From: Chloroflexota bacterium
GTDB lineage: Bacteria; Chloroflexota; Anaerolineae; 4572-78; J111
Assembly: GCA_016860845.1 (NCBI GenBank)
Contig: BOKF01000033.1
Location: 1-64,000, forward strand
Direction of reading: 5' to 3'
DNA length: 64,000 nt
This document shows, piece by piece, positions 1 to 7,044 of the stretch (the stretch's first letter is position 1; the number at the start of each line of letters is the position of its first letter). The position numbers and the translations under genes are program-made. Below the pieces are notes generated by a model that was not told where the DNA came from, ran no database searches, and worked only from the letters and a program-made list of their open reading frames with translations.

Positions 1-120
1 GCGGCCGCCCTGCACTTGGTGCGCTACTATCAAAAACGCAATCATGTCGCTTATCTGTCTCATCGTAAATCCAAATTGGCTCAACTTGGTCTCTCAGCCG
101 TGGTCAACATTGCGCTGTAA
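1..120 (+). CDS. C-terminal end of an unidentified protein (partial)
   Basis: Frame 1 is open from the first base to a TAA at 118-120 and gives the last 39 residues of a protein whose start lies outside the window. The tail is basic and aromatic (Leu-Val-Arg-Tyr-Tyr-Gln-Lys-Arg-Asn) and ends in a short hydrophobic stretch. I recognise no family. It runs in the same direction as the signal peptidase gene, with about 250 bases between them. Confidence 0.45.
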   Translation, partial: AAALHLVRYYQKRNHVAYLSHRKSKLAQLGLSAVVNIAL

Positions 121-255
121 TACTAATCGTCAATAATCAATGGTCAATTATCAATTATTAATTACTCTAACTCATTGATCGTTGATCGTTGACTATTGAC
201 AATTACTCCGCTTCCTTGCCACGCGCCCTGTTGTCGGATATAATTCCATAAATAA

Positions 256-353
256 AGCGTAAGGCGTGGGGCGTAGCGCGTAAAGCGTGGGGCGTGAAGC
301 GTAAGGAGTGTTTGCAATAACACATTACGCCCCACGCTCGACGCCCCACGTCC
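256..353. repeat. Imperfect palindromic intergenic repeat (GCGTGGGGCGT words)
   Basis: The left half repeats words such as GCGTAAGGCGTGGGGCGT two to three times. The right half (about 322-353) carries their reverse complement (ACGCCCCACGCTCGACGCCCCACG, in parts), so the segment can fold into a long imperfect hairpin. A different AT-rich set of inverted words (TCAATAATCAATGG / GTTGACTATTGAC) fills 125-205. The segment ends just before the lepB ribosome binding site. Confidence 0.6.
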
Positions 354-368
354 CATCAGGAGTTGTCG

Positions 369-1301
369 TTGTCCAATTTGTTTGATCCCCAAGATCCAAA
401 AACCCCCGCCGAATCAGAGATAGAGGATTCCGCTTCTTTGCCTGCCCCAGCTACACCCCCGCCGGTTGAACCGGAGCCGCTAGAGCCGCCTTTCAAAACA
501 TCTGGAGCTATGTCGCCAGATTTAAGCGCTTTCTTGGCCAGCCAACGGCCCGGAGACAACGCCGATCCACCGGCTTCACTTCCCCAGCCGGTCTACCGCG
601 TCTCCCCGGCTGAACCCGATTGGTCCAGCTACACTTTGCCGCCCCTCGACGATGAACCGCCCGCCGAGGAGAAATCCTCCGGTTGGAAAACCGCTTGGGC
701 TGTAGTGCGCGAGGTCGGCGAGACCATCATTCTGACCCTGGTCATCTTCTTTTTGATCCAAACCGTCATCCGCAACTTCCGGGTGGTGGGCACGAGTATG
801 GTCAATAACCTGCACGACGGCCAGTACTTGATTATTGATAAGCTCAGCTACAGTTGGCTGATCACCGACATTTTAGGCATGGGCGGGCCGCAGCGCGGCG
901 ACGTGATCGTGTTCGAGCCGCCCAACCGTCCTGGCGAAGATTACGTCAAGCGGATCATCGGCTTGCCAGGGGAGAAGGTTGAAATCCGGGCAGGGCAGGT
1001 GTTTATTAACGGGGAGCGGCTGGACGAACCATTCCAGCCAACACCGGGCAGCTACACCATGTCGAACCCGGTCATTGTTCCGGAAGGGCAGGTTTTTGTT
1101 TTGGGCGATAACCGCAACAACTCCAATGACTCGCACAATTGGGGCACGCTGCCCCTGGGGAATATTGTCGGGCGAGCCTGGTTGTCCTACTGGCCCCCCG
1201 ACGAGTGGGGAGTTATTCCCCGCGACGAGCCGACCGAGCAAGCGACGCTCAAACATTTTTTGAACGAATTGGTGCCCAGCGCCAACGCCGATAATAATTA
1301 G
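369..1301 (+). CDS. lepB: Signal peptidase I
   Basis: Membrane protease that removes signal peptides from exported proteins. Numbering from the TTG at 363, an acidic, proline-rich cytoplasmic N-terminus of about 105 residues precedes one membrane helix (about 118-136). Then come the family boxes: Gly-Thr-Ser-Met with catalytic Ser145, Arg-Gly-Asp-Val, Asp-Tyr-Val-Lys-Arg with general-base Lys196, and the Gly-Asp-Asn-Arg-Asn-Asn-Ser-Asn-Asp-Ser box. I prefer the TTG at 369 because AGGAG at 358-362 touches the TTG at 363 but lies 6 nt before 369. The family call is firm. The long disordered N-terminus is unusual. The gene precedes the BMC genes but shows no functional link to them. Confidence 0.93.
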   Translation: MSNLFDPQDPKTPAESEIEDSASLPAPATPPPVEPEPLEPPFKTSGAMSPDLSAFLASQRPGDNADPPASLPQPVYRVSPAEPDWSSYTLPPLDDEPPAEEKSSGWKTAWAVVREVGETIILTLVIFFLIQTVIRNFRVVGTSMVNNLHDGQYLIIDKLSYSWLITDILGMGGPQRGDVIVFEPPNRPGEDYVKRIIGLPGEKVEIRAGQVFINGERLDEPFQPTPGSYTMSNPVIVPEGQVFVLGDNRNNSNDSHNWGTLPLGNIVGRAWLSYWPPDEWGVIPRDEPTEQATLKHFLNELVPSANADNN

Positions 1302-1311
1302 GAAACGTGGT

Positions 1312-1355
1312 GCGTGTTGTGTGTTCCGTAAAGTAAAACGGAACACGCAACACGC
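1312..1355. repeat. Hairpin repeat after lepB
   Basis: Arms 1312-1329 and 1338-1355 pair at 17 of 18 positions around an 8-nt A-rich loop, and the element is followed by AAGACG. The same CACGCAAGAC ending occurs in the hairpin at 3195-3230. It could end lepB transcripts or stabilise mRNA ends, but there is no clear T-run. Confidence 0.65.
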
Positions 1356-1399
1356 AAGACGAATATAAAGCATTTCTACAAACATCTTGACCCATACCC

Positions 1400-2032
1400 A
1401 TGCCTAAACCCGTCATCACCGTAGATGATATTCGCGCTGTGGAGCCAGGCGGTGTCCTGCCGGTTCCGGCTGAGGCCATCGTAACCGATCTGGCCCGGGA
1501 GATCGCCCAGGCTAACCGGATCAGTTTGGTCGCCAGCGATCACCTGACGACTGCTGTTCCTTCACCGGGCGGCAGGCCAACCCTTGCTATTGGGGCGGAT
1601 CACGGCCCATCGCTGCCGATGAAAGAGGCGCTCAAACCCTACCTGGCCGAACTGGGCTATACCGTGTTGGATTGCGGGACTTTTACCCCGGATGCGGTAG
1701 ATTATCCAGACATTGCCTATGCCGTCGCCAAGCAGGTCGCCAATGGGACAGCCTGGCGGGGGATTATCATTGACGGGGCCGGAATTGGCTCTTGTATGGC
1801 CGCCAACAAGGTGCCGGGAATTCGGGCGGCGCTGTGTTATAATGAGGCGATGGCCCGCAACAGCCGCGAACACAACGACGCCAATGTACTGACACTGGGA
1901 GCAGGCATGATCGGGCTGAACTTGGCCCGCCAGATCGTCGAAACCTGGCTCAAGACCGACTTCGGCGGGGGACGGCACCAGCGCCGGGTCAACAAGATTG
2001 TCGAAATCGAACAACGTTTTTTGAAAGGCTAA
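1400..2032 (+). CDS. RpiB/LacAB-family sugar-phosphate isomerase with N-terminal BMC targeting-like extension
   Basis: Likely interconverts aldose and ketose phosphates (ribose 5-phosphate/ribulose 5-phosphate in the family). The RpiB core runs from about residue 60: Ile-Gly-Ala-Asp-His-Gly, then Ala-Ala-Asn-Lys-Val-Pro-Gly-Ile-Arg, then His158-Asn-Asp-Ala-Asn. Residues 1-58 are extra and include an amphipathic helix (about 24-37, [12 protein letters not shown]) followed by a linker, as in encapsulation peptides. The position of the usual catalytic Cys in the Cys-Gly-Thr-Gly loop is Asp125, so substrate or mechanism may differ. It lies 1 nt before deoC and heads a sugar-phosphate BMC gene set. 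The family call is firm; the exact substrate is inferred. Confidence 0.85.
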   Translation: MPKPVITVDDIRAVEPGGVLPVPAEAIVTDLAREIAQANRISLVASDHLTTAVPSPGGRPTLAIGADHGPSLPMKEALKPYLAELGYTVLDCGTFTPDAVDYPDIAYAVAKQVANGTAWRGIIIDGAGIGSCMAANKVPGIRAALCYNEAMARNSREHNDANVLTLGAGMIGLNLARQIVETWLKTDFGGGRHQRRVNKIVEIEQRFLKG

Positions 2033-2033
2033 G

Positions 2034-2924
2034 ATGACCATCTCCCTGGATAATGCCACGCTCAACCGCCTGGTCGAAGCCATTACGCAAGAGATAATAC
2101 GCGCCACTCACGGAGGGGTCGGCGCCGTTACCGCTGCGCCAACGTTTGACTCCTGCCGGGACTGCCTGGGCCAGTGCGCCCAAAAGTGTCCCGATCGAAT
2201 TATGGCCGCAATCCAGGCCGGGGCAGAGCGTTTTACGGCCAGCCTGGGCATCAGCGGTGTCAAAACCGACATTGCCCACTTGATTGACCATACCTTGCTC
2301 AAACCCGAAGCCACCGTCCAACAGATTGCCCAGCTTTGCCACGAGGCGCTGCTGTATCGTTTCGCTTCGGTTTGCATCAATCCGGCTCACGTGAAGTTGG
2401 CGGCGCAACTCCTGCAAAACTCCGATGTCAAAGTTTGTACGGTGGTTGGTTTTCCGCTGGGGGCGACCTCGATCGAGGCTAAAGTTTTTGAAACGGAGCA
2501 GGCGCTGATTGACGGCGCCACCGAAATTGACATGGTCATCAATATTGGCGCGCTCAAGAGCGGGGATGACGCCCTGGTTGAGCGTGACATCGCGGCGGTG
2601 GTCGAAACAACGCACCGGCACGGCGCGCTGGTCAAGGTGATTATTGAGGCGGCGCTGCTGACCGATGAAGAAAAGGTCCGCGCCTGCCAACTGGCCAAAA
2701 AAGCCGGAGCTGATTTTGTCAAAACTTCAACCGGGTTCAGCAGTGGAGGAGCGACCATTGAAGATGTTGCTTTGATGCGGCGTACCGTCGGACCAAATGT
2801 GGGGGTTAAGGCGGCGGGCGGTATTAGAACATTGGCCGATGCTCAAAATATGATTTCTGCTGGGGCTACCCGCCTGGGGGTCAGCGCGGGTGTTAAAATT
2901 ATCCAAGAGGCGCAATCACTATGA
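2034..2924 (+). CDS. deoC: Deoxyribose-phosphate aldolase with N-terminal targeting-like and Cys-rich extension
   Basis: Class I aldolase that cleaves 2-deoxyribose 5-phosphate to acetaldehyde and glyceraldehyde 3-phosphate. The core starts near residue 77 (Asp-His-Thr-Leu-Leu-Lys) and contains Lys201 in Val-Lys-Val-Ile-Ile-Glu and the Schiff-base Lys230 in Val-Lys-Thr-Ser-Thr-Gly-Phe. The first 75 residues are not part of the usual enzyme. Residues 7-24 form an amphipathic helix like a BMC encapsulation peptide, and residues 41-52 hold Cys-x2-Cys-x3-Cys-x3-Cys. DeoC plus RpiB is the defining enzyme pair of sugar-phosphate-utilising BMC loci. The stop overlaps the next start (ATGA). Confidence 0.93.
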   Translation: MTISLDNATLNRLVEAITQEIIRATHGGVGAVTAAPTFDSCRDCLGQCAQKCPDRIMAAIQAGAERFTASLGISGVKTDIAHLIDHTLLKPEATVQQIAQLCHEALLYRFASVCINPAHVKLAAQLLQNSDVKVCTVVGFPLGATSIEAKVFETEQALIDGATEIDMVINIGALKSGDDALVERDIAAVVETTHRHGALVKVIIEAALLTDEEKVRACQLAKKAGADFVKTSTGFSSGGATIEDVALMRRTVGPNVGVKAAGGIRTLADAQNMISAGATRLGVSAGVKIIQEAQSL

Positions 2925-3151
2925 GTCTTTGCCCGGTTTGTCAGACAGGCCGCCTGCAAAAACGCTCAATGGCTTTTGTCGAGTGGCATGGCCGCCATCT
3001 GCTGGTGGTAAATCGAATGCCGGCAATGGTCTGCGACGTATGCCAGGAACGTGTCTACGATTACGAAGCGATTGAGATTTTGCAAAAGCTGCTCTGGTCA
3101 CAACTTCCCAATCGAACCGAGCCATCTCGAGCAGGAATTCGTAAAACGTGA
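2921..3151 (+). CDS. YgiT-type zinc-finger protein (MqsA N-terminal domain-like)
   Basis: A 76-residue protein with Cys-Pro-Val-Cys at residues 4-7 and Cys-Asp-Val-Cys about 30 residues later, the usual zinc-binding frame of YgiT/MqsA N-terminal domains. The DNA-binding helix-turn-helix half of MqsA is absent. The start overlaps the deoC stop by 4 nt, so translation is probably coupled. Members of this family often accompany small toxin genes, but no toxin partner is adjacent here. Its role in the BMC gene set is unknown. Confidence 0.7.
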   Translation: MSLCPVCQTGRLQKRSMAFVEWHGRHLLVVNRMPAMVCDVCQERVYDYEAIEILQKLLWSQLPNRTEPSRAGIRKT

Positions 3152-3194
3152 AGCGCAACATGTAAGCGGGTCAGAAAAGAAGTAATCTCGTGGT

Positions 3195-3230
3195 GCGTGG
3201 TGCGTCTTTCATTTATTTCACGCAGCACGC
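3195..3230. repeat. Hairpin repeat before the first BMC-P gene
   Basis: GCGTGGTGCGT (3195-3205) pairs with ACGCAGCACGC (3220-3230) at 10 of 11 positions and is followed by AAGACCG. It belongs to the same repeat family as 1312-1355. Confidence 0.55.
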
Positions 3231-3306
3231 AAGACCGGCCTAGTTACGTTTCACCTCGTTTGATCTCTACGTTCTATTAGAAATTGACGCGACCATCGGG
3301 AATTTT

Positions 3307-3597
3307 ATGTTAATTGCTAAAGTCGTCGGTTCAGCCGTAGCTACGATCAAAGATGAAAAGTTGAATGGAACCAAGCTGTTGGTTGTCCGTGAGGCTAATG
3401 TGCAGGGCGAAGTGACCGGCAAGCCGCTGGTGGCCATTGACACCGTGGATGCCGGGGCAGGTGACTTGGTGCTGATTGCCAGCGGCTCGTCGGCCCGCCA
3501 AACCACGGTGACCAAAGATCGTCCGGTGGATGCGGTGATCATGGCCATTTTGGACAGTCTGGAAGTAGACGGAGAAGTGACGTTTCGCAAGTCGTAG
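3307..3597 (+). CDS. BMC-P (EutN/CcmL-type) microcompartment vertex protein 1
   Basis: Small pentameric shell protein that caps the vertices of bacterial microcompartments. At 96 residues it has the full family length. It starts Met-Leu-Ile-Ala-Lys-Val-Val-Gly and contains Val-Ala-Thr-Ile-Lys near residue 11, Leu-Leu-Val-Val-Arg near 24, Ala-Ile-Asp-Thr-Val-Asp-Ala-Gly-Ala-Gly-Asp near 43 and Ala-Ile-Leu-Asp-Ser-Leu-Glu near the C-terminus. It is the first of three tandem BMC-P genes, each separated from the next by hairpin-containing DNA. Confidence 0.92.
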   Translation: MLIAKVVGSAVATIKDEKLNGTKLLVVREANVQGEVTGKPLVAIDTVDAGAGDLVLIASGSSARQTTVTKDRPVDAVIMAILDSLEVDGEVTFRKS

Positions 3598-3629
3598 TAG
3601 GCAGTAATCAGAAAGTTAAAAACTGGAGT

Positions 3630-3646
3630 GCAAAGCTTCGCTTTGC
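3630..3646. repeat. Small hairpin between BMC-P1 and BMC-P2
   Basis: A perfect 7-bp stem (GCAAAGC/GCTTTGC) with a TTC loop lies in the 72-nt gap. It might affect processing or relative expression of the shell genes. There is no T-run. Confidence 0.5.
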
Positions 3647-3669
3647 CTTACTAAATTAGAAAACTGCTT

Positions 3670-3984
3670 ATGCTTCTGGGTAAAATTGTCGGCACTGCGG
3701 TAGCGACGATCAAGACGCTGGAGTTGACCGGGGTGAAATTATTGGTGGTCCAGCCGCTCAATAAAAATCTCGAACCCAGCGGCAGCTTGCAGGTGGCTGC
3801 TGACGCCACTCAGGCCGGTTACGGCGACATCGTGTTTATGGTTCGCGCCCGCGAAGCCGCCCTGGCTCTGGAAGAGAAGTTCGTTCCAGTTGACCTGTCT
3901 GCTATCGGGGTGGTGGACACGGTTGATGTGGATCGTTCCATTCGAGATTTTGAGTTATCGTGGGGCTACAGCCAGTTTGCATAA
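3670..3984 (+). CDS. BMC-P (EutN/CcmL-type) microcompartment vertex protein 2
   Basis: Second BMC-P paralogue, 104 residues. It keeps the family frame: Leu-Gly-Lys-Ile-Val-Gly-Thr-Ala-Val-Ala-Thr-Ile-Lys, then Leu-Leu-Val-Val-Gln-Pro-Leu-Asn, Asp-Ala-Thr-Gln-Ala-Gly-Tyr-Gly-Asp and Val-Val-Asp-Thr-Val-Asp. It differs by replacing the usual Gly-Ser-Ser-Ala-Arg loop with Ala-Arg-Glu-Ala-Ala and by a C-terminal tail of about 12 residues (Arg-Asp-Phe-Glu-Leu-Ser-Trp-Gly). Divergent vertex proteins in one locus may occupy different positions or carry different cargo contacts; that is inference. Confidence 0.9.
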   Translation: MLLGKIVGTAVATIKTLELTGVKLLVVQPLNKNLEPSGSLQVAADATQAGYGDIVFMVRAREAALALEEKFVPVDLSAIGVVDTVDVDRSIRDFELSWGYSQFA

Positions 3985-4061
3985 AGAGTAGCGAGTGTAG
4001 CACAAGGTCGCAATTTGCTTTAGATGATTGATTGCTCTGCTACCTGCCACCCTGCTACTCT
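3985..4061. repeat. Imperfect palindrome between BMC-P2 and BMC-P3
   Basis: AGAGTAGC (3985-3992) is the reverse complement of GCTACTCT (4054-4061), and repeated CTGCTAC words extend the pairing imperfectly to about 4077. It resembles the other dispersed palindromes of the window in style. Confidence 0.4.
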
Positions 4062-4097
4062 GCGACTCTGCTACCTGTTCTTAGAGTTTGAGGTTTG

Positions 4098-4391
4098 ATG
4101 ATCATTGCAAAGGTTATCGGCACCGTTGTCTCGACCATTAAGCATCCAGCCTATCACAGCTATAAATTGCAGGTGGTGCAGCCCCTAAACTTGCCCGGTG
4201 AACTGCCCGAGGAAACCTTTTTGGCCCTGGACAGTGCCCACGCTGGAGTTGGCGATACCGTGCTGGTCATGCGTGAGGGCAACGGGGCGCGGCAAGTCAC
4301 CCAAATCAAAGATGCCCCCATTATTTCAATGATTGTCGGTATTTTGGACTCGGTGGAAATCACCGAGCAGGCGAAAGGAAACTCAAGGTGA
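4098..4391 (+). CDS. BMC-P (EutN/CcmL-type) microcompartment vertex protein 3
   Basis: Third BMC-P paralogue, 97 residues from the ATG at 4098. A TTG one codon upstream is possible, but GAGG at 4090-4093 and the family N-terminus (Met-Ile-Ile-Ala-Lys-Val-Ile-Gly) favour 4098. It contains Leu-Gln-Val-Val-Gln-Pro-Leu-Asn, Ala-Leu-Asp-Ser-Ala-His-Ala-Gly-Val-Gly-Asp, Gly-Asn-Gly-Ala-Arg and Ile-Leu-Asp-Ser-Val-Glu. The stop overlaps the GTG of the next gene (GTGA), which points to coupled translation of that unknown protein with a shell protein. Confidence 0.92.
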   Translation: MIIAKVIGTVVSTIKHPAYHSYKLQVVQPLNLPGELPEETFLALDSAHAGVGDTVLVMREGNGARQVTQIKDAPIISMIVGILDSVEITEQAKGNSR

Positions 4392-4930
4392 GTACAGTTC
4401 GTCGCATTTCGACGAGTTCTACCGGGGCCACAGGCCGGGTGGTCGCCGATTTTTTCACGACCAGCTATCGCTTCTCGGCCACAGTGCTGGTCTACAAGCG
4501 GCGGCTGGCCGATGTTTTGGGCGACCGGATGACCGATTACCTGGACCTGGTAGACATTTACATATCACGGATTAATAACCCGGGCGAAATTGTCGCCACT
4601 TATCAAAAAGGGTCATTAGTTAAAGACGAAGTTGATTTTATCTTGCTCTCCAGTGAACTTGAAGGCACCTCCAAAGAGCGTTTTTACGTGCCCAACCGGG
4701 TCAGCCTGCCCATTTTTGTCACCGTGCCTTCGTTTGAAATTCACGGCAAATTTCAATGGATGGGCGATCTCGAAATCAAGAAAATCATGACCACCGAGAC
4801 CCAAAAATTCCTGCCGATCTTAGATGCCAAAAGTATCAATGCCCACTTCCCCAAGGTGACATTTGAAGGCCCGATTGTTTTGGTGAATAAATCCAAAATA
4901 GAGGTTATCTGCATCGGCGACGCCAGCTAA
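4388..4930 (+). CDS. Unrecognised 180-aa protein coupled to BMC-P3
   Basis: I do not recognise the family. The protein starts with GTG overlapping the BMC-P3 stop. It has no signal peptide or membrane helix and appears to be mixed alpha/beta. A Ser/Thr-rich start (residues 3-15) is followed by a basic-hydrophobic segment around Tyr-Lys-Arg-Arg-Leu-Ala, a likely helix with Asp-Tyr-Leu-Asp-Leu-Val-Asp, and several beta-rich stretches in the second half, including a Leu-Pro-Ile-Phe-Val-Thr-Val-Pro strand. Its placement between a shell gene and the receiver-ATPase gene suggests a structural, adaptor or regulatory role in the same compartment, but nothing in the sequence shows an activity. Confidence 0.75.
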   Translation: MSTVRRISTSSTGATGRVVADFFTTSYRFSATVLVYKRRLADVLGDRMTDYLDLVDIYISRINNPGEIVATYQKGSLVKDEVDFILLSSELEGTSKERFYVPNRVSLPIFVTVPSFEIHGKFQWMGDLEIKKIMTTETQKFLPILDAKSINAHFPKVTFEGPIVLVNKSKIEVICIGDAS

Positions 4931-4942
4931 CCGGGGTGAATG

Positions 4943-6049
4943 ATGGCTAATATTTTGGTGGTTGACGACGATAAGAATATTCTCCGCCTGCTTGAATTTT
5001 CGCTTAAACGCGCCGGGCATCATGTGATCATGTGTGATGATGGGTTGCAAGGGTTGGCCCAGGTGCAAGCCCAGCCGCCCGACTTAATTGTGGCCGATGT
5101 CATGATGCCCAAAATGACCGGCTACGAATTCTGCAAGCAAATTCGCACCAAGCTGGGCCTCACCGAAACACCGATCATCATGTTTTCGGCCCGTTTCCAG
5201 CCGATTGACAAGCAAACGGCCCTGGATGCCGGGGCTACGGATTATCTGCCCAAAAGCACGTCGCCGGATGTACTGGTTAACCGCATCAACGAGCTTTTGC
5301 CTGGCCAGCAGCCCGCTCCGGTCACGCACACGGCCATCGGCCTGTTCAGTCTGCGCGGCGGCACGGGCGTCACGACGCTGGCGGTCAATTTGGCGCTAGC
5401 CCTGACGCTGACCAAGAAAACGCCAACGGCTTTGGTAGACCTGGCTCCCCTGGGGGGACATGCCGCGCTGATGCTGGGGTTACGGCCGACCAGCAGCGTG
5501 GCCGATGCTCTGTTTGCCGCTAAAGACGAGGTAACTCTGGATACGGTTAAGCCGCACCTGATCCAACACAGCGCTGGGGTGCAGTTACTGGCCTCGGCCC
5601 TTAATTATGATCATCTGCTGCACCTCAACGACCAACGATTGGAGCAATTGGTGACTGTCTTAAAGTCCGGCTTTGCCCAGACCATCCTGGATATTCCGCA
5701 TCTGCTGGAGCCGCGCTTTGAGCCAACCTGGCGGCTGTTCGACAAGATTGCCCTGGTGCTCTCGCCCGATATGCCCTCACTGCAATCCGCGGCGATGGCC
5801 TTGCAGAGCCTGCTCCGGCTGGGGGTGGCCGATACCAGGATTGTGCTGGTGATCAATAATATTTTACCCCAGGGCGGTCTGCCGCCGGAGATCATTCAAA
5901 AAACCATTAAACGCCCCATTCTGGCCAGCATTCCTTACGAGCCGGAAATGATTAAGGCCGTGAATACCGGCAAGCCCTTGCTCTTAAACAACTCGCAGTC
6001 TCCCGCTGCCATCGCTCTCATTAAGCTGGCTCACCTGCTTCTCGGCTAA
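4943..6049 (+). CDS. Receiver domain fused to MinD/ParA-type ATPase (TadZ/CpaE-like)
   Basis: Numbered from the ATG at 4940. Residues 5-118 are a response-regulator receiver with acidic Asp9-Asp11, phosphoacceptor Asp53 and Lys105, so phosphorylation looks possible. Residues 131-369 are a deviant-Walker P-loop domain of the MinD/ParA/CpaE type. Its loop reads Arg-Gly-Gly-Thr-Gly-Val-Thr-Thr (139-146), with Val where the Walker Lys should be, so ATP hydrolysis may be weak or absent. TadZ/CpaE proteins with this architecture position pili at cell poles, but no Tad pilus genes are nearby. In this BMC gene set it could position the compartment, as McdA does for carboxysomes; that is inference. 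The ATG at 4943 has better spacing from GGGGTGA than 4940. Confidence 0.85.
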   Translation: MANILVVDDDKNILRLLEFSLKRAGHHVIMCDDGLQGLAQVQAQPPDLIVADVMMPKMTGYEFCKQIRTKLGLTETPIIMFSARFQPIDKQTALDAGATDYLPKSTSPDVLVNRINELLPGQQPAPVTHTAIGLFSLRGGTGVTTLAVNLALALTLTKKTPTALVDLAPLGGHAALMLGLRPTSSVADALFAAKDEVTLDTVKPHLIQHSAGVQLLASALNYDHLLHLNDQRLEQLVTVLKSGFAQTILDIPHLLEPRFEPTWRLFDKIALVLSPDMPSLQSAAMALQSLLRLGVADTRIVLVINNILPQGGLPPEIIQKTIKRPILASIPYEPEMIKAVNTGKPLLLNNSQSPAAIALIKLAHLLLG

Positions 6050-6097
6050 TCTTAGATTGACCCTTTCCCTTGGCTTAAACCGGATACCGAACCCAAA

Positions 6098-6928
6098 ATG
6101 ACTCAAACTTTTTTCTCCCCCAAAGAACAAACTTTACGTGAAGAAATTGTCCTGGTTGGCAAACTCATGTATGAGCGCGGCCTGATTGTGGCCGCCGACG
6201 GGAATATCTCGGCTCGGGTGGACGAGCAGGCGATCCTCGTCACCCCCAGCGGCCTGTGCAAAGGGATGATGACTCCCGACCAGTTGATAACCATTGATCT
6301 GGCCGGACGCAAAATAGGGCCGGAAACTGCGGCTAACCGGGATCTCAAACCAACCTCTGAAATCACCATGCATTTGGAAGTGTATCACCAGCGCCCCGAT
6401 GTGCTGGCGGTGGTGCATGCCCATCCGCCCCATGCGATTGCCTTGAGTATTGCCGGTATTTCTCTGGCCGATTGTATGGTACCCGAAGCTATTGTGGGGC
6501 TGGGGTTAACTCCAACTACCCCTTATGCTAATCCGGCCAGTGAAGAAAATGCGCGGGCCATCCGTGAGGTAATTACCGGGCATGACGCCCTGGTTTTGGA
6601 GCGGCACGGCAGCTTAACCGTTGGCCGCAGCCCGCTTGACGCCTTCTTTCGCACCGAAACGTTGGAGCAAATCGCCCGTATCACTTACATGCTGCGTCAA
6701 TTGGGTGGAGGTCAACCTTTGCCGCCTCACCAGGTTGAAAAGCTCATCCAGGCGCGGCGCAAGTTGGGCCTGGCCCGGACTGCCGATGAGGCCGACTTTT
6801 GCGAATACTGCGGTGTTTGTCACGTGGAGGGGGAGCATACCCGGCCGGTCGCGCCTCCGGCCAATGGCCTGGAGACAGACCTGGTGCAAATAATCACCGC
6901 CAGGGTGATGCAGGAATTGAAAAAGTAG
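6098..6928 (+). CDS. Class II aldolase/adducin family protein with C-terminal targeting-like tail
   Basis: Zinc-dependent sugar-phosphate aldolase related to L-fuculose- and L-rhamnulose-phosphate aldolases. The core (residues 8-215) has Glu88 in Thr-Ser-Glu, zinc ligands His108 and His110 in Val-His-Ala-His-Pro-Pro-His, and His170 in Glu-Arg-His-Gly-Ser-Leu. A 60-residue extension follows, with Cys235-x2-Cys238-x2-Cys241, a Pro/Ala linker, and an amphipathic helix at 258-275 (Asp-Leu-Val-Gln-Ile-Ile-Thr-Ala-Arg-Val-Met) that looks like a BMC encapsulation peptide. Products of such aldolases include dihydroxyacetone phosphate and lactaldehyde. The exact substrate cannot be read from the sequence. 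Confidence 0.88.
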   Translation: MTQTFFSPKEQTLREEIVLVGKLMYERGLIVAADGNISARVDEQAILVTPSGLCKGMMTPDQLITIDLAGRKIGPETAANRDLKPTSEITMHLEVYHQRPDVLAVVHAHPPHAIALSIAGISLADCMVPEAIVGLGLTPTTPYANPASEENARAIREVITGHDALVLERHGSLTVGRSPLDAFFRTETLEQIARITYMLRQLGGGQPLPPHQVEKLIQARRKLGLARTADEADFCEYCGVCHVEGEHTRPVAPPANGLETDLVQIITARVMQELKK

Positions 6929-7044
6929 GGGAAAATTACTTTAAGAGAAGTATCACTGCCACCAAACTTGGCTACAAGCGCGTCGAATTCCTGGGGATTG
7001 GAACCGACCTCATTGCCTCTGGGCTCCTTCCTGGTAGGAGCGTT

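Noticed and set aside
873..1385. Long minus-strand open frame across lepB
   Set aside because: Covers the signal peptidase gene, has no family features and no ribosome binding site; it is a shadow of the real frame.
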